From: Trachythela sp. YZ-2020
Lineage: Eukaryota; Cnidaria; Anthozoa; Malacalcyonacea; Clavulariidae
Length of the DNA: 64,000 bases
Direction: 5' to 3'
NCBI GenBank assembly: GCA_016169945.1
Contig: JADLSH010000379.1
Span: 834,001 to 898,000 of the forward strand
Shown here: piece by piece, positions 55,833 to 64,000 of the stretch
How the letters are laid out: each line of letters starts with the position of its first letter
How positions within the stretch are numbered: the first letter of the stretch is position 1
Position numbers and translations under genes: made by a program
Notes under the pieces: model-generated
What the model saw: the letters and a program-made list of their open reading frames with translations, nothing else
The model's database searches: none
What the model was told of the DNA's origin: nothing

Positions 55833-56868
55833 TTTATAGCCATTTATACGGGAGAAAATAAGTCGCGTCTTATATATAAGACGCGAACACACTCGTATAA
55901 ATGGTCAAATTCTAATAAGTCGCGACTTATTGTGGAACACTGAACCCCTGTTCTTATTTAAGTCGCGACTTACTAGAATTTGACCATTTTTACGAGTGTG
56001 TTCGCGTCTTATATAAGACGCGTCTTGTGTGTAAGTCGCGACTTATTGTGGAACACTGAACCCTGTTCTTATTTAAGTCGCGACTTACTAGAATTTGACC
56101 ATTTATACGAGTGTGTTCGCGTCTTATATAAGACGCGTCTTGTGTAAGTCGCGACTTATTGTGGAACACTGAACCCTGTTCTTATTTAAGTCGCGACTTA
56201 CTAGAATTTGACCATTTATACGAGTGTGTTCGCGTCTTATATAAGACGCGTCTTGTGTAAGTCGCGACTTATTGTGGGACACTGAACCCTGTTCTTATTT
56301 AAGTCGCGACTTACTAGAATTTGACCATTTATACGAGTGTGTTCGCGTCTTATATAAGACGCGTCTTGTGTAAGTCGCGACTTATTGTGGAACACTGAAC
56401 CCCTGTTCTTATTTAAGTCGCGACTTACTAGAATTTGACCATTTATACGAGTGTGTTCGCGTCTTATATAAGACGCGTCTTGTGTAAGTCGCGACTTATT
56501 GTGGAACACTGAACCCCTGTTCTTATTTAAGTCGCGACTTACTAGAATTTGACCATTTATACGAGTGTGTTCGCGTCTTATATAAGACGCGTCTTGTGTA
56601 AGTCGCGACTTATTGTGGAACACTGAACCCCTGTTCTTATTTAAGTCGCGACTTACTAGAATTTGACCATTTATACGAGTGTGTTGGCGTCTTATATAAG
56701 ACGCGTCTTGTGTAAGTCGCGACTTATTGTGGAACACTGAACCCCTGTTCTTATTTAAGTCGCGACTTACTAGAATTTGACCATTTATACGAGTGTGTTC
56801 GCGTCTTATATAAGACGCGTCTTGTGTAAGTCGCGACTTATTTTCTCCCGTATAAATGGCCAGCCCTA
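55833..56868. mobile_element. TIR-bounded element filled with ~115-bp palindromic tandem repeats (8 units)
   Basis: The ends are GCCATTTATACGGGAGAAAA plus TAAGTCGCG (from 55839) and the inverse (to 56860). Inside are about eight units of 114-118 bp. Each contains the palindromes TAAGTCGCGACTTA and GCGTCTTATATAAGACGC, the spacer TGTGGAACACTGAACCCCTG and AGAATTTGACCATTTATACG. The paralogous segment at 57490-57870 lacks the whole insert, so it is a mobile insertion. The 212-codon minus frame across it follows the repeat period and is not a gene. Confidence 0.9.
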
Positions 56869-57489
56869 TTGTCATTGAACATTCTAGCTACGAAGCCAAA
56901 ATACATGAAAAAATTACAAGCCGCGCGTCTTCATGTTAAAAATGAAAATTTAAATAGATTTTAAAAGCCAATTTTCATTAGAAAAAGTACACAAAGCGTT
57001 GCATGGAAACATATTTAAAAGCTGGCTGCAAAATAGCGTGAAGGCGAACAGCCGTGGATCAATCTGTCCTTGTTTAAACCCAAGCTATAGAAGAGGCTGA
57101 ATAATTTAGTTCTAATTTGCACTACTTTTCTCTCAAATTTCAGCGCGTTTTAGCCTTTTACGGATAATAACTTATATGTTGTCAAACGTCAGCACGATTC
57201 TGATTGGTTACACGACGGATAAATACATATTGCGGTGCTCTGGTAATACTTTGAATACATTAAATATTAATCATGTTAAATATGCTTTCGGAGTAGTACA
57301 TCTACTGCGAAGGTCATATAACGCAGCAAAACTTGTTGCGAATTTGATATAACTGTTTAAATTTCAACTTAAAATACTCTTTTCGAAAATGTCCGTTATA
57401 ATTCGAACGATTTTATCATGCTTCATAACACTGGTAAGCTGTCGTTATCACCTCATAGAAATCTTGAGCTCATAATCTAATTGTTAAAT
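56869..57489. other. Intergenic, partly duplicated sequence
   Basis: Its first ~110 bp (GTCATTGAACATTCTAGCTA ... AAAAGCCAATTTTCAT) recur at 57757-57860. AAAATACTCTTTTCGAAAAT with CGTTATAATTCGAACGATTT recurs at 57372 and 58330. No gene is seen. Confidence 0.6.
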
Positions 57490-57870
57490 ATTAAGGCTTC
57501 GTTTACGCAGGAGCGAATTCAGAACGGGACGATTTCTTTCGGTCATATAGTAATGTCTCTACATCATTGCTCACAATAGACCCGGTTGAAAATTTCTCAG
57601 ACCGGTCTGAAGTCTTCCCGCTATCAAGGCACAACCGACTTCGCTTTAGATTAGAAAATATATTTCCTTAAGTGTATCTTCCGATTTTCCAAAAGTTTAT
57701 AAAAGTTTCTTGCAAAAGTTTATATGTTTTAAAGCAGATAACGCTTTAAGACACATTGTCATTGAACATTCTAGCTACCGAAAACTACGCAGCCAAAATA
57801 CATTTGTTAAAAATGATGTTAAAAATGAAAATTTAAATAGATTTTAAAAGCCAATTTTCATTTAAAGCCA
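57490..57870. repeat. Duplicated flank, copy 2 (empty site)
   Basis: Collinear with 55560-55832 joined directly to 56869-56975. At the junction it reads TTAAGACACATTGTCATTG without the 1-kb array element. Confidence 0.85.
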
Positions 57871-58090
57871 AATTTACTTTAAAATGTTAATTTAAAATCA
57901 CACTTTTATATCAGAGATTCTGATTGGACGATCAAAATAGACGTTGTGAAATAGCAGAACTCGTTCTGGCGCTCGGTTCAGCAGACGTTTGTTTTTCGTC
58001 GCTTGGCGTGAGAAAAACAACGTCTGCCAGCAGGCTATCCTACCGGGTAACCGTGAGAAGTTACCTCATACCGTGAGTCTCACGGTCAAA

Positions 58091-58258
58091 CCTAGACTTG
58101 CTCCAAGTCTGTCTCTTATAGGGGTTTTTATTGGGGAGTGCGAAAATGCGGGCGGAAGGAAATTAAGGCGGACGGCGGGCGGGCGGGCCGTCTCCCACCC
58201 GCATTTTAGCGCGCCCTAATATACTCCCCCTAAGAGACAGACTTGGAGCAAGTCTAGG
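58091..58258. mobile_element. 168-bp foldback with GC-rich core
   Basis: CCTAGACTTGCTCCAAGTCT and GTCTCTTA at the left are matched by TAAGAGAC and AGACTTGGAGCAAGTCTAGG at the right. The centre is rich in GGCGGGCGGGCGGG. Each arm also contains its own palindrome, GACTTGCTCCAAGTC. Confidence 0.8.
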
Positions 58259-59962
58259 TCAAACCGTGAGAGTTGGCAGATGTGCATCCTAGCGTTAGCG
58301 TCCGGAGAGAAAGAGTTAAATCAGTGGCTAAAATACTCTTTCGAAAATGTCCGTTATAATTCGAACGATTTTATCATGCTTCATAACACTGGTAAGCTGT
58401 CGTTTTTGCTAATGCAAATAGATTCACTTTTATTACAGAATAGAGATAAGATACTGTGCGACTTCCAAGACAAGCGTCGAGTCGTCACCAAAATATTTTG
58501 TGCATTTAAATTGGATAAAACTCGCTGTTGGATCAACGAATAGAGCGGCAGTGTAGAAATTCGAAAACGCGAGTTTGAATCCACGAAATTTTCGTTGTTT
58601 TCTGCAGAATGCAGTGTCAAAATTGATATGAAAAGATCATTCCTATCTCTGATAAGAGATAACAGTTCTGATCTTACATTGTAATATTGTGTATTTTAAA
58701 AGCTTTTCTAATTTGAAACTGCATTTTTACTTTTAGGTTTTGAACGGAAAGCTGACAGAGGCGGCAGGTGGGTTCAGTCGCTTTGCGACGAAAGTAAAAC
58801 ATTGGCAGTTTTTGAAAATTACATTATACACTTAATGTCTGGTCCCGAGGGAAATAGTTAGTTTTGTTTTCCCAACGAGTCTCAATGTTTCCCGAGAGTC
58901 TCAATGCTAATGTTAAACCAAACAAATTGTTGAAGGCTTTTCGGAACAGGAACAACAGAATTGTAAGACAACTGCATTTTTTGGAGATCCTCTTTGCATG
59001 GATACAATTGCGTTGTGGTGTTCAACATTGCCAAAACCTTGTCGTTTCAAGTCAGTAATGACTGCCTCGTATACTTGATTTGATTTAGCAAATTCTTGAT
59101 CACTAATAATATTAAAATTCCTTTTCAGTAAAAATGTTTTGCTAAACGCGGTGTTATAGTCCAGTTAAATAAACACGCAGCGCAAAGAGCTATATTATAC
59201 GTCTTGCTTCACAAAACGTTTACCATATCATTATCGACGATAGCTACCGGACAAAAAGCATAACCTAACCTTGGATAGTTTTTGAAAATTCCCTTATTTT
59301 ATAGATCTAGCTACTTATATGTTCCTGCAGTGTAAGGTACAAGCATGCAATGTTGAGGTTTTCGCCAAAGTTGTAAGTCTAAAAACTTTTAAAATAAACG
59401 GTGCATATAGTTAAATAAATATAATACGTCTCAGAGAGCTACACTCTGTTTAACAATAATTAGGTTTTATGAGCACCTGTTTCAACATAATAAATTATAA
59501 TACATAATTTGAAGTATTTCATAAAGGAAGCCGCAACTGTTGTTAATATATATGGAAGACTGTAAATACAAATGAACGAATTCTAAACGGATTGGAACTA
59601 CATGAATGAATGTAGTGTTTCGAATCTTTCGTTTTGGCTATCTGTTTTATGTATTTTCGATTTTCTTTGCAAAGTTTTACAAGTAGAAGTTCCTACTTAA
59701 AAATTGCGTAGTTGCACGGTGGTTATATTAATTGAAAAATATAAAGTGACGGGAAGAGCGAAACGAAACGTTTATTTCAATCTTCCCATAAATTCCTGTG
59801 GGCTCACTTCGCTCGTGGAATCTTCATTTTAGCGCTTTGTAAATGCTTAAGGTGGCTCTGCGGAAGAGAGAAGGAAGTTACCTTTTTCGCTTAGAAACGC
59901 ACCGGATTTTAATCCCGGTGTCTTCACACATAAAGAAGTGTGCTTATGTATACGCACCGTGC
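58259..59962. other. Intergenic upstream of the CUB gene
   Basis: AT-rich. The short open frames (58280-58543 and 58864-59058) are unrecognised. A possible small exon at 58738-58768 (acceptor TTTTAG, donor GTGGGT) cannot be assigned. Confidence 0.5.
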
Positions 59963-60622
59963 ATGAAAATTATATACTATATAAGCGCTTTGGTTACAAG
60001 TAAGGCCCGTTATGGAAACCACGCTACAGTATTCGCATATTTTTTTCATATCTTGCATTTAGCTTGTAATGGAGTGAAACGATTACTGGACAACGAAGGC
60101 AGGATAGAAAGCCCAGGTTTTACCGAAGGACGGAACTACCCGACAGATCAGACATGTAACTGGGTAATATTTGGACCCAGTGGCTCTACAGTTTCCCTCA
60201 CGTTTGAATCATTCGCGCTAGAAGAAAGTAAAAAATGCGAATTCTACGATTATGTTACGATTAAAGAGAGATGCACGGGGACGTCATCGATATCTGATAA
60301 CCTGGGTGATAGAACTGATGGATATTGTGGGAACTTTATGCCCCCAATGATCAACTCGACTTGCAATGAACTTCATATCAAGTTCTATTCTGATGACAGG
60401 GACACGGCTGGTGGCTTTCGCGCGAAATATAAGATACACAAAGTTGTACAACACAACGCAACGCAACACAACGCAACGCAACACAACACAACACTAGCTT
60501 CTCCGTTTCTTCCCCTCACCACCCTTTCAAACGCCTGCTACGCAGGCTACACAACACACACATTACTGCTGCCATGTTTGCTTTTCTCTTTCTTCTTGGA
60601 GTTATTGCACCGTATATCTTAA
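59963..60622 (+). CDS. Small secreted CUB-domain protein
   Basis: Exon 1 (59963-59999) encodes the signal peptide MKIIYYISALVT and exits in phase 1 at GTAAGG. A 63-bp intron follows. Exon 2 from 60063 encodes a CUB domain: CNGVKRLLDNEGRIESPGF, YPTDQTCNWVIFGP, KCEFYDYVTI, GYCGN and LHIKFYSDDRDTAGGFRAKY. The P-x-Y-P, C-x-W and F-x-S-D-x-S/T-x-x-x-GF marks of CUB modules are present. CUB domains bind proteins or glycans outside cells, often with calcium. The 3' end is uncertain: after KIHK (about 60442) the frame runs through a CAACACAACG microsatellite and, out of frame, over a copied gene B exon before stopping at 60622. An unseen donor may end the exon earlier. Confidence 0.6.
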   Translation: MKIIYYISALVTSKARYGNHATVFAYFFHILHLACNGVKRLLDNEGRIESPGFTEGRNYPTDQTCNWVIFGPSGSTVSLTFESFALEESKKCEFYDYVTIKERCTGTSSISDNLGDRTDGYCGNFMPPMINSTCNELHIKFYSDDRDTAGGFRAKYKIHKVVQHNATQHNATQHNTTLASPFLPLTTLSNACYAGYTTHTLLLPCLLFSFFLELLHRIS

Positions 60623-60652
60623 AACTTATGCCTCATTTTAGAATGTCAATCG
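60562..60652 (+). pseudogene. Copy of gene B exon 20 (M4 helix), 5'-truncated
   Basis: Nearly identical to 53757-53847, from ATTACTGCTGCCATGTTTGC to the GTAAGT donor, with two substitutions seen (ATC for ATT, TCA for CCA). The first half of the exon is missing and is replaced by the microsatellite region after the CUB exon. Confidence 0.85.
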
Positions 60653-60976
60653 GTAAGTAATTTGGAGTTCTAGTCATCCACTGCTCTCTGTACTAGAGAT
60701 TCCAGGAATCGATTATAAACCTACTGGACTCGTTTTGTATCTGTATGGATATTTATTTGTTTGCTGTATTCCTCCAAGCCCAATGCTAGCTAAATATCTA
60801 CATCTGACTCACTCGCATTTTAGCCGCATGCGACTGAGAAGAGCCCTTCCAGTTTCAATCCACGAAACACCACAATATTTCTCCGGCTACTTCGGTTACC
60901 TCCTGTAACACTGAGGCAAAAAGAGATGGCCCTTACCGGACATCTATGGAAAACAATCGAGATAGAACGCATTATA

Positions 60977-61128
60977 CAGGGTGTCTCAAAAAAAAGTGAA
61001 CCCTTTGAAATTTAATACAATAGTGAACCTTTTGAAATTGAACTTCATAATTGCATTTTCTTTCAAAGAATCTATTGTACCCTATTGTATTTAATTTCAA
61101 AGGGTTCACTTTTTTTTGAGACACCCTG
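60977..61128. mobile_element. Foldback MITE (CAGGGTGTC family), 152 bp, TA target
   Basis: CAGGGTGTCTCAAAAAAAAG on the left and CTTTTTTTTGAGACACCCTG on the right continue as inverted repeats (TGAACCCTTTGAAATT). TA flanks it on both sides, as for Tc1/mariner-related elements. Confidence 0.88.
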
Positions 61129-61130
61129 TA

Positions 61131-61446
61131 CAGGGTGTCCCAAAAAAAGTAAACCCTTTGAAATTGAAATTAGCATTGCTGTCAAACAACCTATTGTATT
61201 CAATTCACACATGGGTATAATTAAGAAAAACTTGAATTGTGTGTTAAGAAAGAATTCAGAAGCTTTTTGTCTTCGTTTGAGGCCTGTTTTACATGCCGAA
61301 TTTCCGTTGAATTTAACTCGTCAGGTTTAATATTCGACATGTAAAACAGGACTCAAACGAAGACAAAATGAATTGAATACAATAGGTTGTTTGACAGCAA
61401 TGCTAATTTCAATTTCAAAGGGTTTACTTTTTTTTGGGACACCCTG
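61131..61446. mobile_element. Foldback MITE (CAGGGTGTC family), 316 bp, sharing a TA with its neighbour
   Basis: CAGGGTGTCCCAAAAAAAGT and its inverse bound about 150-bp arms that are almost perfectly complementary. It abuts the 152-bp element; the TA at 61129-61130 serves both. Confidence 0.88.
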
Positions 61447-61514
61447 TATAAAGCTATCCAGTGTGAAAGTTAATTTTGTTTAATAATTTTTATTCATCTT
61501 TTTACACTTCACAG

Positions 61515-61593
61515 ACACCTAGCCCGTGCAAGAGATCGAGCATTTGAATCTTGGCAGGCAGCTGTAATGACGCGAGTCACACCCGACAAAACT
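61515..61593 (+). pseudogene. Copy of gene B exon 21 (tail), broken
   Basis: It matches the start of 55074-55453 (GCCCGTGCAAGAGATCGAGC and TTGAATCTTGGCAGGCAGC), including the splice acceptor. A deletion of nine bases near the start brings TAG into frame at once. Everything after GACAAAACT is replaced by a MITE, and homology resumes at TGTGATATGTAAGGATG after it. It is not functional as the receptor tail. Confidence 0.85.
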
Positions 61594-61834
61594 CAGGGGC
61601 CGGTTGTACGAAGCCCGTTTAGCCTATCCGATGGATAAATCGAAAATATCGATCAAGTCTACACATTCATCGAACAACCCAGCTAAAATTTTTCAACTTG
61701 AATAGAACAATGATGTTTGCAACTACATATTAAGTCATAAGATTTAAGTTCAGTCATTCACAAAATATGTGAAAGTGTTATTTAATTTTGGCTTATCCAC
61801 CGTTTAAGCTAAACGGCCTTCGTACCGACCCCTG
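61594..61834. mobile_element. TIR MITE (CCAGGGG family) inside the copied tail exon
   Basis: CAGGGGCCGGTTGTACGAAG on the left and CTTCGTACCGACCCCTG on the right are imperfect inverted ends. Related to 36676-36805. Confidence 0.75.
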
Positions 61835-62354
61835 GTGTGATATGTAAGGATGCAGGACTAAAATAAATAATATTTGTAAAGGCTGTTTAAATGATGTAAT
61901 TATAAATTTCATATTAAATGATGTCTTTTCTAGCACTTCTTAACCTATCTTTGAATATTAAGGCTGCGTTTACTCAGGAGCGAAATCAGAACGGGACGAT
62001 TTATTTCGGTCATATAGTAATGTCTCTACAACATTGTTCACAATCTTATAAAATGTGGAGTACCGCAAGGGTCAATCCTTGGTCCATTGTTTTTTCTTAT
62101 TTATATTACAGGTGTGACGAACTCTGAACCGTATTAGATATAATGGCTAATAGCTATATTTAGAGTTAGTAAGTAACATAACCATATATGGTATAATTGC
62201 ATGACTAATGTTGTTATTGTACAAGAGACGGTGGGAGAGATAGGTTTTAGACAAGGTTTTGAGACAAGTGAATACAGTATTGTATTTTCGTACTTTATAA
62301 TAAATATTTAAAATCAAGAGTGAGGAATTGTATATCGAGGACAACTTTGGTATA

Positions 62355-63334
62355 CAGGTGTATGTACCACAGAATACCACAGTACCACAGAATACCAGTC
62401 TTATTTATTGATCTTATAAAATTTGGAGGAAACATACTATATACTTTTTTTTTGTGAATATATATTAGTTTAGTTTTAATTGATATATAAAAAACAAAAA
62501 ATGAATATTTTCATAAAAATTCTTGAAAATAATCAGGATTAACAAAAAATAACATTCTATGTTTTTGATACTTTTTTCCCGCATAATGCCTGTAAAATTT
62601 GAAAGTTTAAAAATAAGTTTGCAAACCAGTATAATTTAGGTTGATCACTACTTTTTCTATGCAACACAACATTATTACTATACAGGAATCACACCGAGGA
62701 ATAAATTTTACCATTGAAAAACTGAATTTTTCAAAATTATTGATAAACCTGGTATACTTTGGTTACACCACTGGTATGCTGTAATGATTTTAGTGTTTAC
62801 CTTTCACTAAATTAAGTTAGCAATATCAGTATAGTATTATCACACAACATGACACACCAAATCCTGGTACAATTTGATAAACCGTTGCCAGGGCCGTCCT
62901 CAGAAAATGTATCAGGGGGGGGGGTGTAAGGTCCTTTCAACCGACTGACTAACGAACTTGTACCGACTACATTGCTGTTAGTCATCAAAAATATTTTTGT
63001 CTGCCGACTAAAATAGCACTTCTGCCGACTGAAACTCCAAATACAATTTCTGGGGGGGGGGGGTGTGACACCCCCCAAACCCCCCCGTAGGTCCGGCCCT
63101 GACCGTTGCTTATTTATCTCCGCACTGGTATTCTGTGGTACATTAGAGTTTGTTCCACAGAATGTTCAATTAAAAAAAAATATTGAAGTCTATGAAATCT
63201 AGCCCAAAAACCCCCAGGAAGAAAAAATATATCGATAAACTATACTAAAAAATATTAAGAAGCCACATTATATATATTTGACAAAAGATATGGAACATGT
63301 AAATTTTTGTGGTGTTCTGTGGTACATACACCTG
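62355..63334. mobile_element. 980-bp TIR element inserted in the LINE
   Basis: CAGGTGTATGTACCACAGAA on the left and TTCTGTGGTACATACACCTG on the right are exact 20-bp inverted repeats. Flanking TA is seen on both sides. Another CAGGTGT end lies at 62109, next to the LINE break, so the insert is probably composite. No transposase is recognised. Confidence 0.8.
62885..63112. repeat. G-tract repeat inside the TIR element
   Basis: CCAGGGCCGTCCTCAG at the left and GGTCCGGCCCTGA at the right surround poly-G stretches and four to five CCGACTGA/CTGCCGACT repeats. The ends are weakly inverted. Confidence 0.55.
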
Positions 63335-63489
63335 TAATGATCTTTGTAATGCATCAGATATTGTTGAACTGATTTTATTTGCTGATGACACAAATACTTT
63401 CTCTCATAACAACCTGCCTCTCTTGATGAATACAATTAATACTGAAATGAATAAATTATCTGAATGCTCCAGGGCTAATAAATTATTAC

Positions 63490-63997
63490 CCAGAGGCTCT
63501 TAAAGAACGGCGAGGCAAAATAACGGCGAGACGAAATAAATACGAGGCGAAAGAGCTTCTGGTCAAATCGATTGCGAATCTCACTTCCATACTTGATTAG
63601 GTTCAGAATCTGAACCTCGCATGTGATTGGCTGTTTGTAAAAACATGTCAAACCGGAGTATTCATGCTTGATGTTATATGTAAACAACGAGTTTGAGTGT
63701 TTCATCAGGGGATCCAAACACGAGAAAACGGTATGAAACACGAGCGCGAGTGTTTTATTGTTTTCGAGTGTTTGGTCCCCTGATGAAACACGAGAAACGA
63801 GTTGTTTACACAACATCTCAAACAAACCAGTATTTAAAGAGAAATTCAACGCGAAAGTCGAGTTAATTTATGGGTGTTTATTACCGTGGTATCAAGACAA
63901 CGATACGGTGGTGATTTCCTTTGTGTTTTGCTTATGAATTATTAATGAGTTTGAGATTTGCTTGATCACGGTTTGACCGTTCTTTAAGAGCCTCTGG
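63490..63997. mobile_element. 508-bp TIR element at the window's right end
   Basis: CCAGAGGCTCTTAAAGAACGG and its inverse near 63975-63997 bound the element. It interrupts the LINE fragment a second time. An internal palindrome centres on about 63760 (TGTTTCATCAGGGGA against TCCCCTGATGAAACA). Confidence 0.85.
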
Positions 63998-64000
63998 AAC

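Larger units (their letters stand above)
62045..63489 (+). mobile_element. LINE reverse transcriptase fragment, split by a TA-inserted element
   Basis: 62045-62108 encodes CGVPQGSILGPLFFLIYI, a classic RT motif. The frame resumes at 63335 with NDLCNASDIVELILFADDTN, containing the FADD catalytic box, and continues to KLSECSRANKLL. When the 1.2-kb insert is ignored, the two halves abut at Y-I-N-D-L, the usual RT order. The element is truncated at both ends by other repeats. CR1/L2/Rex-type is an inference. Confidence 0.85.

Noticed and set aside
55840..56860. CRISPR-like regular array
   Set aside because: Units are identical throughout with no variable spacers, have nested palindromes and TIR borders, and lie in animal DNA.
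56237..56875. 212-codon minus frame with a 38-residue repeat
   Set aside because: It follows the period of the tandem array in a mobile element; units of other lengths break the frame.

Overview
The window is animal nuclear DNA: intron-rich, AT-rich and crowded with short mobile elements. Large extracellular-matrix-type genes, a collagen prolyl 4-hydroxylase, phase-1 domain exons and many small inverted-repeat elements point to an early-branching marine metazoan. A cnidarian is the best guess, but the species cannot be named from sequence alone.

Layout. Two long paralogous genes point away from each other, with one housekeeping-type gene between them. Gene A is on the minus strand (start codon at 19196, running left; its last exon lies beyond base 1). 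Gene B is on the plus strand (38509-55453). Between them is a complete 13-exon prolyl 4-hydroxylase alpha subunit gene (28141-36509, plus). Downstream of gene B, a small secreted CUB-domain gene (59963 to about 60622) sits beside a broken second copy of gene B's last exons (60562-61593). The right end of the window is nested mobile elements, including a split LINE reverse transcriptase.

The main discovery is the A/B family. Each gene encodes a signal peptide, a LamG-like jelly-roll, a long thrombospondin type 1 array on one exon (18 repeats in A, 12 in B), a SEA domain with a GSV cleavage-type motif, six fibronectin III domains, and then a membrane module ordered like an ionotropic glutamate receptor: S1, M1, pore loop, M2, S2, M4. 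In gene B the pore loop carries the potassium-channel filter TVGYGD, split across two exons. Gene B therefore reads as a potassium-selective, ligand-gated-type channel fused to an adhesion ectodomain of about 1,660 residues, with a charged coiled-coil tail inside the cell. Its 21 exons join in one frame to 2,202 residues.

Gene A keeps the same exon plan, with five identical exon lengths in the SEA and channel modules. It also shows damage: a one-base deletion in the TSP1 exon, no recognisable exon for the first half of the pore, and a poor splice donor before that gap. It is a decaying paralogue, or the assembly is faulty there.

The rest is repeats: a tRNA-derived SINE family whose 3' end is tandemly amplified, minisatellites of 120-124 bp derived from a retrotransposon C-terminus, a 17-bp intronic minisatellite, and many foldback or TIR elements. 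Several of these have readable target duplications or an empty-site copy inside the window.
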